Origin: Achromobacter aegrifaciens
GTDB lineage: Bacteria > Pseudomonadota > Gammaproteobacteria > Burkholderiales > Burkholderiaceae_B
Direction of reading: 5' to 3'
Length of the DNA: 64,000 bases
Assembly: GCF_902859735.1 (NCBI RefSeq)
Contig: NZ_CADIJY010000001.1
Span: 434,001 to 498,000, forward strand
Positions 22,501 through 31,300 of the stretch are shown piece by piece. The translations under genes and the position numbers were made by a program. The notes beneath the pieces are model-generated. The model had not been told where the DNA came from, ran no database searches, and worked only from the letters and a program-made list of their open reading frames with translations. Every line of letters starts with the position of its first letter. Positions within the stretch are counted from its first letter, which is position 1.

Positions 22501-22697
22501 TGGTGCTCGCCACCGGCGCCGGGGTGGAAATGCGCCAGCCGCTGGGCATTACCATCGTCGGCGGCCTGGTCCTGAGCCAGATCCTCACGCTGTACACCAC
22601 GCCCGTGGTCTATCTTTACCTGGACCGCTTCCGTCTCTGGGCCGCGCGCAAGCGCGCTTCCAGGAACGGGTCCTCCGCTTCCATAGAACCCACATGA
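19584..22697 (+). CDS. mdtC: RND multidrug efflux permease, MdtC/MuxC type
   Basis: 1037 residues, homologous to the preceding gene but distinct. [19 protein letters not shown] begins helix 1, [12 protein letters not shown] is the proton-relay helix, and [19 protein letters not shown] follows in the second half. In MdtABC and MuxABC systems the two permeases assemble as a heterotrimer, with the second type mainly driving export. It overlaps mdtB by four bases and the outer-membrane channel gene by four bases, indicating translational coupling across the operon. Confidence 0.94.
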   Translation: MILSAPFIVRPVATTLLSLAVVLAGLLSFFLLPVAPLPQVDIPTISVSASLPGASPETMASSVATPLERSLGSIAGVTEMTSSSSQGSTRITLQFDLSRDINGAARDVQAAINAARSLLPTSLRSNPTYHKSNPSDAPIMTLALTSDTLSQGQLYDIASTIVAQKLSQVDGVGEVTVGGSSLPAVRVTVLPGALANRGVSLDQLRTTLANANANRPKGVLENDRYHWQIMASDQLSRAEQYRPLIVAWKDGAPVRVSDVARVEDSVEDLYQTGFFNERKAILMIVRRQADANIIETVDAVRAQLPILQALMPADAHMTVAQDRTPSIRASLHEAELTLIIAVGLVVLVVLLFLRRWRAAIIPSVAVPVSLIGTFCIMYLSGFTLNTISLMALIVATGFVVDDAIVVLENIMRHVERGMSPMRAALRGSREVGFTVLSMSLSLVAVFIPILLMGGVVGRLFREFAVTLSAAIMVSLVVSLTLTPMMCARLLRQEAPEEKPPGRLARWSERGFDAMLDGYRRSLRWALTHSRLMMLILAVAVGLNVYLYTVVPKGFFPQQDTGQLLGFFRVDQGTSFQATLPKLEALRKVVLADPAVQSMTGYAGGRGGSNSSFMQIQLKPLEERKVSADVVINRLRGKLQNMPGARMFLVSQQDIRIGGRQSQGSYDYTLMAGDLQLLRTWMPKVQQAMAQIPEITDVDTDVEDKGRQINLVIDREAATRLGVSMSTISTVLNNSFSQRQVSVMYGPLNQYHVVLGVDPKFAQDIESLRQVQVITAAGARVPLSAFTRLENANAPLSVQHQGLFVADTISFSLAPGVSLGQATSAIDAAVARIGLPSDQIQAGFQGTAAALQQTLAQQPWLILAALVTMYIVLGILYESFVHPLTILSTLPSAGLGALLALLLVRYDFTLIALIGVFLLIGIVKKNAIMMVDFALDAERTQGMNPREAIFQACLTRFRPIMMTTMAAIFGALPLVLATGAGVEMRQPLGITIVGGLVLSQILTLYTTPVVYLYLDRFRLWAARKRASRNGSSASIEPT

Positions 22698-24214
22698 TGC
22701 GCAACGCCAAGTCTGTTCCCAACCTGTTCTTTCCCCGCAGCATCGCCGCGGCCGCGCTGTGCGCGCTGCTGGGCGCTTGCGCGGTCGGCCCCGATTACCA
22801 GCGCCCGGCGCTGGACGTGGGCACGGCCTACAAGGAAGGGCAGGACCAGGTCGAAGGCTGGAAGCCCGCCCGGCCGCTGGACCAGGCCGAGCGCGGCGCA
22901 TGGTGGCAGGTCTACGACGATGCGACCTTGAACGGCCTGGTGGAGCGCCTGAACGCGTCCAACCAGACCGTGGCCCAGGCCGAGGCCAACTACCGGCAGG
23001 CGCTGGGCCTGGTGCGCGGCGCGCGCGCCGGCTTCTTCCCCACGGTGGGCGCGGGCGCGGGCATGACGCGCTCGGGCAGCGGCGGCGGGCAGAATGGCTC
23101 TTCGACTTCGTCCGGCAGCAATGTTTCGAACCAGTATTCACTGACCGGCAGCGTCAGCTGGGAAGTGGACCTGTGGGGCCGCGTGCGGCGCAGCGTGGAA
23201 TCCTCGGAGGCCAGCGCCGCGGCCAGCCTGGCCGACCTGGGCGCCACGCGCCTGAGCGCGCAGGCCGCGCTGGTGCAGGCCTATCTGCAATTGCGCGTGC
23301 TGGATGAACAGAAACGCCTGCTGGACGCCACCGTGGCGGCCTATGAAAAATCCCTGCAGCTGACGCAGAACCGCTACGCCGTGGGCGTGGCGGGGCAGGC
23401 CGACGTGGCCGTGGCGCGCACGCAGGTGGAAAGCACGCGCGCGCAATCCATCGACCTGGATTGGCAGCGCGGTCAGCTCGAACACGCCATCGCCGTACTG
23501 ATGGGCCAGGCGCCGTCGCAATTCAGCCTGCCGCCCACGGTGTTCGCGCTGCAACTGCCGCAGATCCCGGTGGGCCTGCCGTCCGAGCTGCTGGAACGCC
23601 GTCCTGACGTGGCGGCGGCCGAACGCCGCGCCGCCGCCGCCAATGCGCAGATCGGCGTGGCGCAGGCCGCGTGGTTCCCCAGCCTGACGCTGTCGGCCGA
23701 TGGCGGTTTTCGCAACGGCCAGTTCGCGGAACTGTTGACGGCGCCGGCGCGTTTCTGGTCGCTGGGACCGGCGCTGGCGCTGACGATATTCGATGGCGGC
23801 GCGCGCGAGGCGCAGGTGGAACAGGCGCGCGCGTCCTATGACGCGCAAGCGGCCGCCTACCGTCAGACGGCGCTGACCGGATTGCGCGAGGTCGAGGACT
23901 ACCTGATCCAGTTGCGCGTCATGGAGAACGAACAGGTGGTGCAGCGCCGCGCGCTCGAAGCGGCGCGTGAATCGCTGCGCCTGACGCAGAACCAGTACAA
24001 GGCGGGTCTGGTCGATTACCTGAGCGTGGCGGTGGTGGACGCCACCGCGCTCAACAGCGAACGCAATGCGCTGAGCCTGCTGGGTAATCGCTTCGCGGCC
24101 AGCGTCAATCTGATCGTGGCGCTGGGCGGCGGATGGGAAGGACTGCCTGCCGCGGGGGCGCAAGCGCGCGCGGACAATCCCGTCGCGCCTGCGGCGGCTC
24201 CCGCGCAGCCCTGA
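22694..24214 (+). CDS. Outer-membrane efflux lipoprotein (OprM/NodT family)
   Basis: 506 residues. The signal peptide ends in the lipobox [14 protein letters not shown], the standard start of NodT-family channels. Two repeats of outer-membrane efflux helices follow ([16 protein letters not shown] in the first half; [21 protein letters not shown] in the second), and it ends with an Ala/Pro-rich tail. It should form the TolC-like trimeric duct for the MdtABC pump, as OpmB does for MuxABC in Pseudomonas. The ATG at 22694 overlaps the mdtC stop (ATGA). A second ATG lies directly after it. Confidence 0.92.
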   Translation: MMRNAKSVPNLFFPRSIAAAALCALLGACAVGPDYQRPALDVGTAYKEGQDQVEGWKPARPLDQAERGAWWQVYDDATLNGLVERLNASNQTVAQAEANYRQALGLVRGARAGFFPTVGAGAGMTRSGSGGGQNGSSTSSGSNVSNQYSLTGSVSWEVDLWGRVRRSVESSEASAAASLADLGATRLSAQAALVQAYLQLRVLDEQKRLLDATVAAYEKSLQLTQNRYAVGVAGQADVAVARTQVESTRAQSIDLDWQRGQLEHAIAVLMGQAPSQFSLPPTVFALQLPQIPVGLPSELLERRPDVAAAERRAAAANAQIGVAQAAWFPSLTLSADGGFRNGQFAELLTAPARFWSLGPALALTIFDGGAREAQVEQARASYDAQAAAYRQTALTGLREVEDYLIQLRVMENEQVVQRRALEAARESLRLTQNQYKAGLVDYLSVAVVDATALNSERNALSLLGNRFAASVNLIVALGGGWEGLPAAGAQARADNPVAPAAAPAQP

Positions 24215-24267
24215 GGTCGGGCCGCGCGGATGCGGAATGGAGCGCTGGCGCGGTCAATGCCAGCGTT

Positions 24268-24537
24268 TCACCCGCGCGGCAGGAAGGCGATGACCAGCCA
24301 GGCCGCCGCGGCGGGTACCGCGAACACCAGCAGCAGGATGGGCAGTTCTTCGCGCACCGTGTAGCCGGCGCGCGTGACGCCGACCCACATGTTGACGATA
24401 GCCATCAGCAGCCACGCGGGCAGGAACAGTTTGGCCGCGGCGATCGAGCCTGCGGCGTCGCCGCCCCATTGCTTGCCGAACAGCGCGAACACGGCCAGCA
24501 GCAGCAGGCCTCCGACGATGGTCAACAGTACGTGCAT
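24268..24537 (-). CDS. Small inner-membrane protein of unknown function
   Basis: 89 residues, three probable membrane helices: residues 3-19 (LLTIVGGLLLLAVFALF), about 38-55 (LFLPAWLLMAIVNMWVGV) and 66-86 (ILLLVFAVPAAAAWLVIAF). I do not recognise a family. The start lies 10 bases after the stop of the SDR gene on the same strand, so it is probably its operon partner. A GC-rich region of about 50 bases separates it from the convergent efflux operon. Confidence 0.72.
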   Translation of the reverse strand: MHVLLTIVGGLLLLAVFALFGKQWGGDAAGSIAAAKLFLPAWLLMAIVNMWVGVTRAGYTVREELPILLLVFAVPAAAAWLVIAFLPRG

Positions 24538-24547
24538 GGCGCCGCTC

Positions 24548-25321
24548 CTATTTGGTGGTGTAGCCGCCGTTGATCAGCACCGTCTGGCCGGTGATCCACC
24601 AGCCGTCCGACACCAGGAAGCGGATGAAGGGCACCACGTCCTCGATATCGGTCAGCCCGGTTTTCGAGAACGGCGACAAGGCGGCCGCGGTCTTATGGTA
24701 CGCCACCGCGTCGGCGCCTTCGGCCGGATAGAAGAACGGCGTGTCCATGGGACCGGGCCCTACCGCCGTCACGGAAATGCCGCGTGCGCCGTACTCCTTG
24801 GACGCGGCGCGGGTGTAGTGCTCCACCGGCGCCTTGGTGCCGGCGTAGGCCGCGTAAAAGGGCGTGTAGGCGCCCAGCAGCGAGGTCACCAGCGTGCAGA
24901 TCTTGCCGTTGTCATTGACGTGGCGGCCGGCTTCCTTCAGGAAGAAGAAGGCGGACTTCGAGTTCACCGCAGCCATCTCGTCGTATTCCGCTTCCGTGAT
25001 TTCGGTGAAGGGCTTCTTCAGCACTTTGCCGACGGTATTGATCGCAATGTCCGGCCGGCCTACCGCGGCCACCGCGTCGGCGAACAACTTTTCCATTGCG
25101 CCGGCCGAACTCAGGTCGGCCTGCAAGGCGACGGCCTGCGCGCCGGCGGCCTTGACGGCGGCGACCGTCGCGTCGGCGTCGGCCTTGGTGGCCGCGCTGT
25201 TGTAATGCACCGCCACCGCGCGCGCGCCTTGCTGCGCCAGGTCCCGCGCGATCAAGCCGCCCAGGTTCTTCGCGCCGCCCGCGATGATGACGGTTTTGCC
25301 TTTGATTCCGTGGTCTGCCAT
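24548..25321 (-). CDS. Short-chain dehydrogenase/reductase (SDR) family oxidoreductase
   Basis: 257 residues. Near the N-terminus VIIAGGAKNLGG is the dinucleotide-binding loop, ALQADLSS gives the cofactor-contacting aspartate, and INTVGK stands in for NNAG. The catalytic set is TLVTS followed by YAAYAGTK (YxxxK). GWWITGQTVLINGGY is the usual SDR C-terminal motif. The reaction is NAD(P)-linked carbonyl/alcohol conversion of unknown substrate. ATG at 25321 is preferred: a GGAGAGG ribosome binding site precedes it. It is divergent from a LysR regulator that probably controls it. Confidence 0.9.
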   Translation of the reverse strand: MADHGIKGKTVIIAGGAKNLGGLIARDLAQQGARAVAVHYNSAATKADADATVAAVKAAGAQAVALQADLSSAGAMEKLFADAVAAVGRPDIAINTVGKVLKKPFTEITEAEYDEMAAVNSKSAFFFLKEAGRHVNDNGKICTLVTSLLGAYTPFYAAYAGTKAPVEHYTRAASKEYGARGISVTAVGPGPMDTPFFYPAEGADAVAYHKTAAALSPFSKTGLTDIEDVVPFIRFLVSDGWWITGQTVLINGGYTTK

Positions 25322-25402
25322 GGTCCTCTCCGCTATCGGGCTGCCGAATGCGAGCCCTTGTGCCGATGATGATATATTCCAAAAAATCCGCACAAAACTG
25401 AT

Positions 25403-25427
25403 ATTTCTGGTATCTCTATCCAGAAAT
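25403..25427. promoter_or_regulatory. Candidate LysR operator between the SDR and LysR genes
   Basis: Perfect 8-bp inverted repeat ATTTCTGG (25403-25410) and CCAGAAAT (25420-25427) with a 9-base spacer. It lies in the AT-rich divergent promoter region, 42 bases before the LysR start. The spacing and symmetry fit a LysR-type binding site. Confidence 0.6.
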
Positions 25428-25468
25428 CACGAACAGTGAGGCCAGGCCTCGCAGGAGCCATCCGCCCC

Positions 25469-26377
25469 ATGGACCGCATAGATCTGTTCCGGGTTTACGC
25501 CCGCGTCGTCGAATGCGCGAACTTCTCGCGCGCGGCGGACACGCTGGGCCTGCCGCGCTCCACCGTGTCTGCCGCCGTGCAGGAATTGGAGGGCCGGCTG
25601 GGCGCGCGGCTGCTGAACCGCACCACGCGGCAGGTGGCGCCCACGCAGGAAGGCGCTGCCTTCTATGAGCGCTGTCTGCGCCTGGTGGCTGACATGGAAG
25701 AGGCCGAGAACCTCTTTCGCCACAGTTCGGTGGGTCCCAGCGGCATGCTGCGCGTGGACGTGCCCGGACGTGTGGGCCGCCTCATCGTGGCGCCAGCGTT
25801 GCCGTCTTTTCTGGAGGCCTATCCGCAGATCGACGTCACGCTGGGCGTGACGGACCGTGCCGTGAACCTGATCGAAGAGGGCGTGGATTGCGTGTTGCGA
25901 GTCGGCGTGTTGCCGGATTCGGGCCTGGTGGCGCGGCCGATAGGCATGCTGGGCTTGATCAACGTCGCCAGCCCGGCCTACCTGGCGCGCCATGGCGTGC
26001 CGTTGACGCCGGACGATCTGGCGGCGGGGCATGCTTGCGTGAACTACGCTTCGCCGTCCACCGGCCGGCTTGCGCCCTGGGAATGGCTGGATGGCGGCGT
26101 GTCCCGGACCGCGCCTCTGCGTGGGCGGGTCACGGTCAATAGCGCCGAAGCCTATATCGCCAGCTGCGTCGCGGGTCTGGGTCTGATCCAGATTCCGGCC
26201 TACGACGTGCAGCCGCAGATCGCCGCGGGCGAGCTGGTCGAAGTCATGCCCGACCACCGCCCCGCGCCTATGCCGATGACGCTGCTTTATCCGCAGCGGC
26301 GATCTCCATCGCGGCGGGTGCAGGTGTTTGCGGACTGGCTGGAGGCGCTGCTGCGGCCGGCTTGCGGACTGGGTTGA
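25469..26377 (+). CDS. LysR family transcriptional regulator (CrgA-like)
   Basis: 302 residues. The N-terminal winged helix reads FRVYARVVECANFSRAADTLGLPRSTVS, followed by LEGRLGARLLNRTTRQVAPTQEG. The rest is a periplasmic-binding-protein-like effector domain. The pattern LLNRTTR with RVDVPGRVGRLIVAPALPSFL places it in the CrgA-type branch. It is divergent from the SDR gene with a palindrome between them, so control of that gene is likely. ATG at 25469 gives the standard family start. Confidence 0.92.
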   Translation: MDRIDLFRVYARVVECANFSRAADTLGLPRSTVSAAVQELEGRLGARLLNRTTRQVAPTQEGAAFYERCLRLVADMEEAENLFRHSSVGPSGMLRVDVPGRVGRLIVAPALPSFLEAYPQIDVTLGVTDRAVNLIEEGVDCVLRVGVLPDSGLVARPIGMLGLINVASPAYLARHGVPLTPDDLAAGHACVNYASPSTGRLAPWEWLDGGVSRTAPLRGRVTVNSAEAYIASCVAGLGLIQIPAYDVQPQIAAGELVEVMPDHRPAPMPMTLLYPQRRSPSRRVQVFADWLEALLRPACGLG

Positions 26378-26381
26378 ACGC

Positions 26382-26420
26382 AAAAAAAAGGCCGGCCCGT
26401 CTTGCTGAGGGGCCGGCCTT
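26382..26420 (-). terminator. Rho-independent terminator of the amidase transcript
   Basis: On the minus strand, an 11-bp GC-rich stem (arms 26410-26420 and 26388-26398) is followed by a run of eight Ts (26382-26389). It lies 28 bases past the amidase stop. A LysR transcript from the other strand would meet the same stem. Confidence 0.88.
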
Positions 26421-26447
26421 GGTGGCCTGGGGTCTACAACCGTCGGT

Positions 26448-27866
26448 CTACAACTGGATCGCAGACAGATCCGGACGCCGCAGGTGCCAGTCGGTGGCCG
26501 CCTGGAATGCCATGCCGATGCGGCCCAGCGCGTCTTCGCCATTGGGCTTGCCCAGCAGCTGCACGCCGATGGGCATGCCGTCCGCGGCAAAGCCGGCGGG
26601 CAGCGCCAGGCCCGAGGCGTTGACGTAATTGCCGGGACGGGTAAAGGCGGCCAGCGGCGTGGCGGCCTCGTCCACGTCTTCCAGCGGGCAGGCGGCAAAC
26701 GGCAGGCAGGGCGCGAGGACCGCGTCGTAGTCGCGCATCCAGTCCAGCCAGGCCTGGCAGGCGCGGGCGTGGGCTTGCAGCGCCAGCACGTAGTCGGCGG
26801 CGCTGGTCTGCTTGCCGCCCAGCACGCGGGCGCGCACGTAGCGGCCCAGCGGCAGGCTGTCGTCCTCGATGTAGTCGCGGTGCTGGGCGTAGGCTTCAGC
26901 GGCGATGATCAGGCCGTTGCGCAGCATCATGTCGTGGAAATCGAAGGGGAAGGGGGCTTCCACGCATTCCGCGCCCAGGTCGGTCAGCGCGCGTCGCGTG
27001 TCGTCCAGCGCGCCTTGCACCGCCGCGTCGATGGCGATCGGGTACTGCGCCTGCGGCATGACGGCGATGCGCGTGCCGGCCAGCGGCTTCGCGCCCGCGC
27101 GCAGATCGCGGTAGCGGTAGGCGGGTATGCCTCGCGTCACGGGATCGCGCGGGTCGGGTCCGGACATGGCTGCGGTCAGCAGTAGCGAGTCGCGGGTGTC
27201 GCGGGTCAGCGGGCCGATGGAATCCAGTGTGTGGGACAGCGCCACCGCGCCGTACAGGCTGATGAGGCCGCGCGTGGTTTTCAGGCCGGTGATGCCGTTG
27301 AGCGCGGCGGGAATGCGTACCGAGCCGCCTGTGTCCGAACCCAGCGCGGCGGGCGCCAGGCCCGCGGCCACCGCCACGCCCGAGCCGCTGGACGAACCGC
27401 CGGGAATGCGGGCGCGCACCAGGTCCCAGGGGTTGCGCGGCGTGCCCATGACGGGGTTGGTGCCCCAGCCGCCGAAGGCGAATTCGACCATGTGGGTCTT
27501 GCCCAGCACCACCATGCCGGCGTCGATCAGGCGGGTCACGGCGGTGGCGGTGGTGGCGCTGCGGCGCTCGCGCCAGGCTTGCGAGCCGGCGGTGGTGACC
27601 TGGCCTTCGATGTCGCACAGATCCTTGACCGCGACGGGCAGGCCGTCCAGCGGACCGAGCAGGCCATAGCCGGCGCGGCGGCGCGCGTCGGCGGCTTCGG
27701 CCAGGCGCAGCGCGCCCTCGCGGTCGACGCTGACGTAGGCGCCCAGCGCCGGGTTGGCGCGGTCGATGCGGTCCAGGTAATGCCGCGCCAGCTCCACCGA
27801 ACTGTAGCGGCCTTCGGCCAGGCCCTGCGCAAGTTCGCCGAGCGTGGCAAATGCAATGTCAGACAT
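26448..27866 (-). CDS. Amidase signature family protein
   Basis: 472 residues. The amidase signature enzyme triad is visible: the lysine in PVAVKDLCDIEG, the cis-serine in the glycine/serine-rich stretch GGSSSGSGVAVAAG, and the nucleophile serine in GSDTGGSVRIPAAL. The family hydrolyses amide bonds (aliphatic amides, aryl-amides, or Gln-tRNA). No GatB or GatC partner is near, so a catabolic amidase is more likely. It lies 64 bases after a periplasmic binding protein gene on the same strand and ends in a strong terminator. The substrate is inferred only as an amide taken up by the neighbouring transporter. Confidence 0.92.
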   Translation of the reverse strand: MSDIAFATLGELAQGLAEGRYSSVELARHYLDRIDRANPALGAYVSVDREGALRLAEAADARRRAGYGLLGPLDGLPVAVKDLCDIEGQVTTAGSQAWRERRSATTATAVTRLIDAGMVVLGKTHMVEFAFGGWGTNPVMGTPRNPWDLVRARIPGGSSSGSGVAVAAGLAPAALGSDTGGSVRIPAALNGITGLKTTRGLISLYGAVALSHTLDSIGPLTRDTRDSLLLTAAMSGPDPRDPVTRGIPAYRYRDLRAGAKPLAGTRIAVMPQAQYPIAIDAAVQGALDDTRRALTDLGAECVEAPFPFDFHDMMLRNGLIIAAEAYAQHRDYIEDDSLPLGRYVRARVLGGKQTSAADYVLALQAHARACQAWLDWMRDYDAVLAPCLPFAACPLEDVDEAATPLAAFTRPGNYVNASGLALPAGFAADGMPIGVQLLGKPNGEDALGRIGMAFQAATDWHLRRPDLSAIQL

Positions 27867-27930
27867 GTTTTCCTCGGGTGATGTCAGCGCGGCGCGCGGG
27901 CTGCCGCGCGCCGCCTTCCTGCTTGCGCGA

Positions 27931-29163
27931 TCAGCGCTTGTTCCAGTCGGGGGCGGGGTAGACGGGTTTTTGCGTGGCCACGTCGGCCGGCCAGACCGGG
28001 ACCATGCCCTTGCCCGGCAGCAGCTGCACCACGGGGAAGGGCATCAAGAGCTGCTTGCCCGTCTCGTCGATGGCGTAGGGGCCGGCCATGACGGTGAGCT
28101 TGCCCGACAGGTCCAGCGATGCCTTCTTCAGCGCGGCGGCGTCGGTGCTGCCGGCTTGCTTGACGATCTCCTCGGTCAGCGCGCCCGCGCCATAGGCCAG
28201 AGCAGTCTGGAAATCGGGCGGGAACTCGGCCTTGGGGAAGCGCTGGTCATAGGCGGCGGCGAATTGCTCGCGCGTCAGGCCGGCGTTGACCTTCCAGTTG
28301 ATCGCGGGGTGGTAGTTGGTGTGGCTGTAGATGTAGTTGGAGTCCGCGCCGATGGCCTGGAATTGCGGGGTCGACGCATACACCATGAAGACATACGGGA
28401 AGTTGATATCCAGCTGCTTCATCTGGCGCGTCATGCTGATCAGATCGCCCTCGTAGGAGGTCGGCACCAGCGCCTCGGCTCCGGCCGCACGGGCCTTCTG
28501 CAGGATCGTGCTGAAGTCCTTCTGGCCCTTGGGGTACTTCTCGAACAGCACCACTTCCATGCCGTTCTTGGCGGCCTGCTCCTTGCCGCCTTCGGCCAGG
28601 CCCGCCGGGAACGGTTCGTCCGAATACAGCAGCGCGACCTTCTTCACGCCCTGCTTGGCGGCCAGTTCCATGTTCGCGCGCAGCATCGCCGACACCGGCA
28701 TCTGCGTACCCGACACCATGTTCTTGAAGCCTTGCTTGTACAGGTCGTCGCTGGCGGCGGACCAGACCATCATGTACTTGCCCAGGCGTTCGGTCACCGT
28801 GGCGGCCGCGGCGGTCAGGGTGGAGCCGAAGGGCGCGAACACCAGATCCACTTTTTCATCGACAATCAGGCGTTCGTAAACGCGGGTCACCATCTGCTTG
28901 TCGCTGCGGTCGTCCAGCTTGACCAGCTCGACGGGGTATTTCTTGCCTTTGACTTCGATGCCGCCGCGGCGGTTGACGTCGTCGACCCACAGTTCGACGC
29001 CGCGCACGCCCGACTGCGAGGCGAGCGCGAAACTGCCGGTCGACGATACGGTCATGCCGACGCGGATCTTGTCCGAGGTCTGGGCGGCGCCCAGGGCAGG
29101 GGTCAGGGCGGCGACGGCGAGGGCCAGCGCCGGTATGCGGGACAGCCAGGGTCTAGCGTGCAT
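27931..29163 (-). CDS. Periplasmic amino-acid/amide-type binding protein of an ABC transporter
   Basis: 410 residues. The signal peptide LSRIPALALAVAALTPALGAAQ is followed by KIRVGMTVSSTGSFA, the start of LivK/AmiC-type type I binding proteins. It is long for LivK, closer to proteins that bind amides or aromatic compounds. ATG at 29163 is preferred because it gives the signal peptide directly and a GGAG box precedes it. It is divergent from a LysR gene and livMHGF, whose operon lacks a binding protein, so it very likely feeds that transporter. Confidence 0.9.
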   Translation of the reverse strand: MHARPWLSRIPALALAVAALTPALGAAQTSDKIRVGMTVSSTGSFALASQSGVRGVELWVDDVNRRGGIEVKGKKYPVELVKLDDRSDKQMVTRVYERLIVDEKVDLVFAPFGSTLTAAAATVTERLGKYMMVWSAASDDLYKQGFKNMVSGTQMPVSAMLRANMELAAKQGVKKVALLYSDEPFPAGLAEGGKEQAAKNGMEVVLFEKYPKGQKDFSTILQKARAAGAEALVPTSYEGDLISMTRQMKQLDINFPYVFMVYASTPQFQAIGADSNYIYSHTNYHPAINWKVNAGLTREQFAAAYDQRFPKAEFPPDFQTALAYGAGALTEEIVKQAGSTDAAALKKASLDLSGKLTVMAGPYAIDETGKQLLMPFPVVQLLPGKGMVPVWPADVATQKPVYPAPDWNKR

Positions 29164-29230
29164 GGGAGGTCTCCTATCGTTTTTGGTATGCGGCCCCGCG
29201 TTCCGTGGCGGACCATCGGACACAGGCCAT

Positions 29231-29255
29231 ATGTTGAGCAATGTTTGCTCAACAT
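29231..29255. promoter_or_regulatory. Palindromic LysR operator candidate
   Basis: Perfect 11-bp arms (29231-29241 and 29245-29255) around TGT; the centre is TTGAGCA-N5-TGCTCAA. It lies in the divergent region, 68 bases from the binding-protein start and 40 bases from the LysR start. This is the expected position and form for the LysR protein's own site. Confidence 0.75.
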
Positions 29256-29294
29256 GCGAGATAGCGTATAACAAATAGGCATGGAGCGCACGCC

Positions 29295-30209
29295 TTGAAT
29301 AAATTGAATTACCGACAGACCGAAATGTTGTGGGCCATCGTCATGGCCGGGTCCATCAGCGGCGCCGCGCGGCTGCTGAATATTTCCCAGCCGGCGGTCA
29401 GCCGGATGCTGGCGCATACGGAAAAAGCCATGGGGGTGACGCTCTTCGAGCGGGTTCGCGGCAAGCTCAGGCCGACCTCGCAAGTGCAGAGCCTGTTTGA
29501 GGAAATCGAGAAAACGCAGCGCATGATGCAGCGCGTCAACGATCTGGCCGACGCGCTGGCGGAGCACGGCACGGGGGTGCTGCGGTTGGCCTCCATTCCC
29601 AGCCTGGCTCAGTTCCTGGTGCCGCGCGCCGTGGCGCGTTTCCAGCAGCGCCATCCCGAGCTGCTGTTGCGCCTGAACACGACGGCGCTGCCCACGCTGA
29701 TCACCGACGTGTTGCAGGGCGAGGCCGAGCTGGGCTTGGTGGTGATGCAGGCAGACCACCCTTTCCTGACGTCCCAGCCGTTGCATGTGGGGAAGATGGT
29801 GGCCGCCATGCCCAAGGCGCATCCGCTGGCAGCTCGTGCCGAGGTGAGCCTGGCCGATCTGTCGCCGCATCCGCACATCGTGGTGGGGACGCGCATGCCC
29901 TTCGGCATGCTGGTGCTGGGCGCCTTCGAGCAGGCGGGCCTGCCGTGCCGCATGTGCGCCGACGTGCCATGGAGCCAGCTGGCCTGCGCCCTGGTGAATG
30001 CCGGGGTGGGCATTGCCATCGTGGATGAGTTCACGGTCATGCAGAACACCATGCCGGACGTGGTCATCGTGCCGCTGGCCGAGCGCATTCCCCTGAATAT
30101 CTCGGCCGTCTATGCCAGCAACCGCGAGCCCTCGGCCATCGCCCTGGAGTTCATCAAGGAGCTGCGCGGGGTGCTTGTCGAGGCCTTTCCTGCCGAAAAT
30201 AAGGGTTAG
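29295..30209 (+). CDS. LysR family transcriptional regulator
   Basis: 304 residues. The winged helix is YRQTEMLWAIVMAGSISGAA followed by LLNISQPAVSRMLAHTEKAMG, then a linker helix and a two-lobe effector domain (GTGVLRLASIPSLAQFLVPRAVARF). The only plausible start is TTG at 29295; no ATG lies in frame near it. It is divergent from the binding-protein/amidase genes and 89 bases upstream of livMHGF, with a palindrome in between. It is a strong candidate to regulate both units. Confidence 0.88.
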   Translation: MNKLNYRQTEMLWAIVMAGSISGAARLLNISQPAVSRMLAHTEKAMGVTLFERVRGKLRPTSQVQSLFEEIEKTQRMMQRVNDLADALAEHGTGVLRLASIPSLAQFLVPRAVARFQQRHPELLLRLNTTALPTLITDVLQGEAELGLVVMQADHPFLTSQPLHVGKMVAAMPKAHPLAARAEVSLADLSPHPHIVVGTRMPFGMLVLGAFEQAGLPCRMCADVPWSQLACALVNAGVGIAIVDEFTVMQNTMPDVVIVPLAERIPLNISAVYASNREPSAIALEFIKELRGVLVEAFPAENKG

Positions 30210-30217
30210 TCCTTAAC

Positions 30218-30246
30218 TTGCAGTTATGGTTTGAACTGTTCATAAT
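30218..30246 (+). promoter_or_regulatory. Candidate sigma-70 promoter of livMHGF
   Basis: TTGCAG (-35) and CATAAT (-10) separated by 17 bases, ending about 52 bases before the livM start. Matches to consensus are 4/6 and 5/6. It is visible only as a pattern, so confidence is moderate. Confidence 0.45.
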
Positions 30247-30298
30247 CGCCTCCAAATAAAGCGGCCGTCCAACCCGGAAACGGCCCGGAGGAAGACAT

Positions 30299-31291
30299 AT
30301 GAGCAGCAGTCCCGTCCTGGCGGCGGGCGCCGCCTCGCATCGCGCGCAGGATCAGCGCGCAGTGCGGTTGCGCACCCGCATCGCCATCATCGTCTTTGCC
30401 GGCCTGGCCGCGGGCCTGGCTCTGATTCCGATGGCCACGTCGAACATCTCGTTCGCGTTCTACCTGATGTTGTGGATCACCATGGCCAGCGCCATGAACA
30501 TCTGCGTCGGCTTCACCGGCTATCTGCCGTTCGGCTACGTGGTGTTCTACGGCGTGGGTTCGTACGCCACCGGCATTTGCTACAAGATCCTGGGCTGGCC
30601 CATCCTGCCGTCGCTGCTGGCGGCGGGCGGCGTGGGCGTGGCGATCGCGCTGCTGCTGGCGCCCACGCTGCGCTTGCGCGGGGTGTACTTCGGCATCGTG
30701 AGCCTGGCGCTGGCCACCATCGTCAAGCTGATCATCTCCAACCTGCCGCAGTCCTTCACCGGCGGCAGCATGGGCATCATCCTGTCCAATGCCAACAACC
30801 CCACGCATAGCTACTACGCCATGCTGGCGGTGATGGGCGCCACCCTTGCCACCGTCACCTGGCTGTCGGTGTCCAGCCTGGGCCGCGCGCTCAAGGCCAT
30901 TCGCGACGACGACGGCGCGGCCGCCTGCGTCGGCATCCACGTGCCCAACACCCGCCTCAAGGCCTGGCTGCTGGCCGCGCTGTTCCCGGCGCTGGCTGGC
31001 GGCATCGAGGCCTGGTACACGAACGTGGTGGATCCGGAGTACGCCTTCCACGTGCTGATCACCGCCAAGAGCATCATCTACGCGATGGCGGGCGGCTTCG
31101 GCACCATCCTCGGACCAGTCGTCGGCACGCTGGCGCTACTGGGCATCGACCACATGATCTGGCAGAAATTCCCGGTGGTGAACCTGCTGCTGCTGGGCCT
31201 GATCATCGTGCTGCTGATGCTGTTCCTGCCGCGCGGCATCGTCGGCAGCCTCATCAAACGCAAGCCGCAACTGCGCCGCTACATCGCCTGA
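30299..31291 (+). CDS. livM: Branched-chain amino acid-type ABC permease, LivM family
   Basis: 330 residues, about eight to ten membrane segments after a 25-residue cytoplasmic N-terminus. LNICVG-like segment TMASAMNICVGFTGYLPFGY and LRLRGVYFGIVSLALATI are LivM signatures, and GRALKAIRDDDGAAACVGI is the EAA-like coupling loop to the ATPase. It forms the inner-membrane channel with LivH. It is the first gene of a permease-permease-ATPase-ATPase operon that lacks its own binding protein. Confidence 0.9.
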   Translation: MSSSPVLAAGAASHRAQDQRAVRLRTRIAIIVFAGLAAGLALIPMATSNISFAFYLMLWITMASAMNICVGFTGYLPFGYVVFYGVGSYATGICYKILGWPILPSLLAAGGVGVAIALLLAPTLRLRGVYFGIVSLALATIVKLIISNLPQSFTGGSMGIILSNANNPTHSYYAMLAVMGATLATVTWLSVSSLGRALKAIRDDDGAAACVGIHVPNTRLKAWLLAALFPALAGGIEAWYTNVVDPEYAFHVLITAKSIIYAMAGGFGTILGPVVGTLALLGIDHMIWQKFPVVNLLLLGLIIVLLMLFLPRGIVGSLIKRKPQLRRYIA

Positions 31292-31300
31292 GGAACCGCC

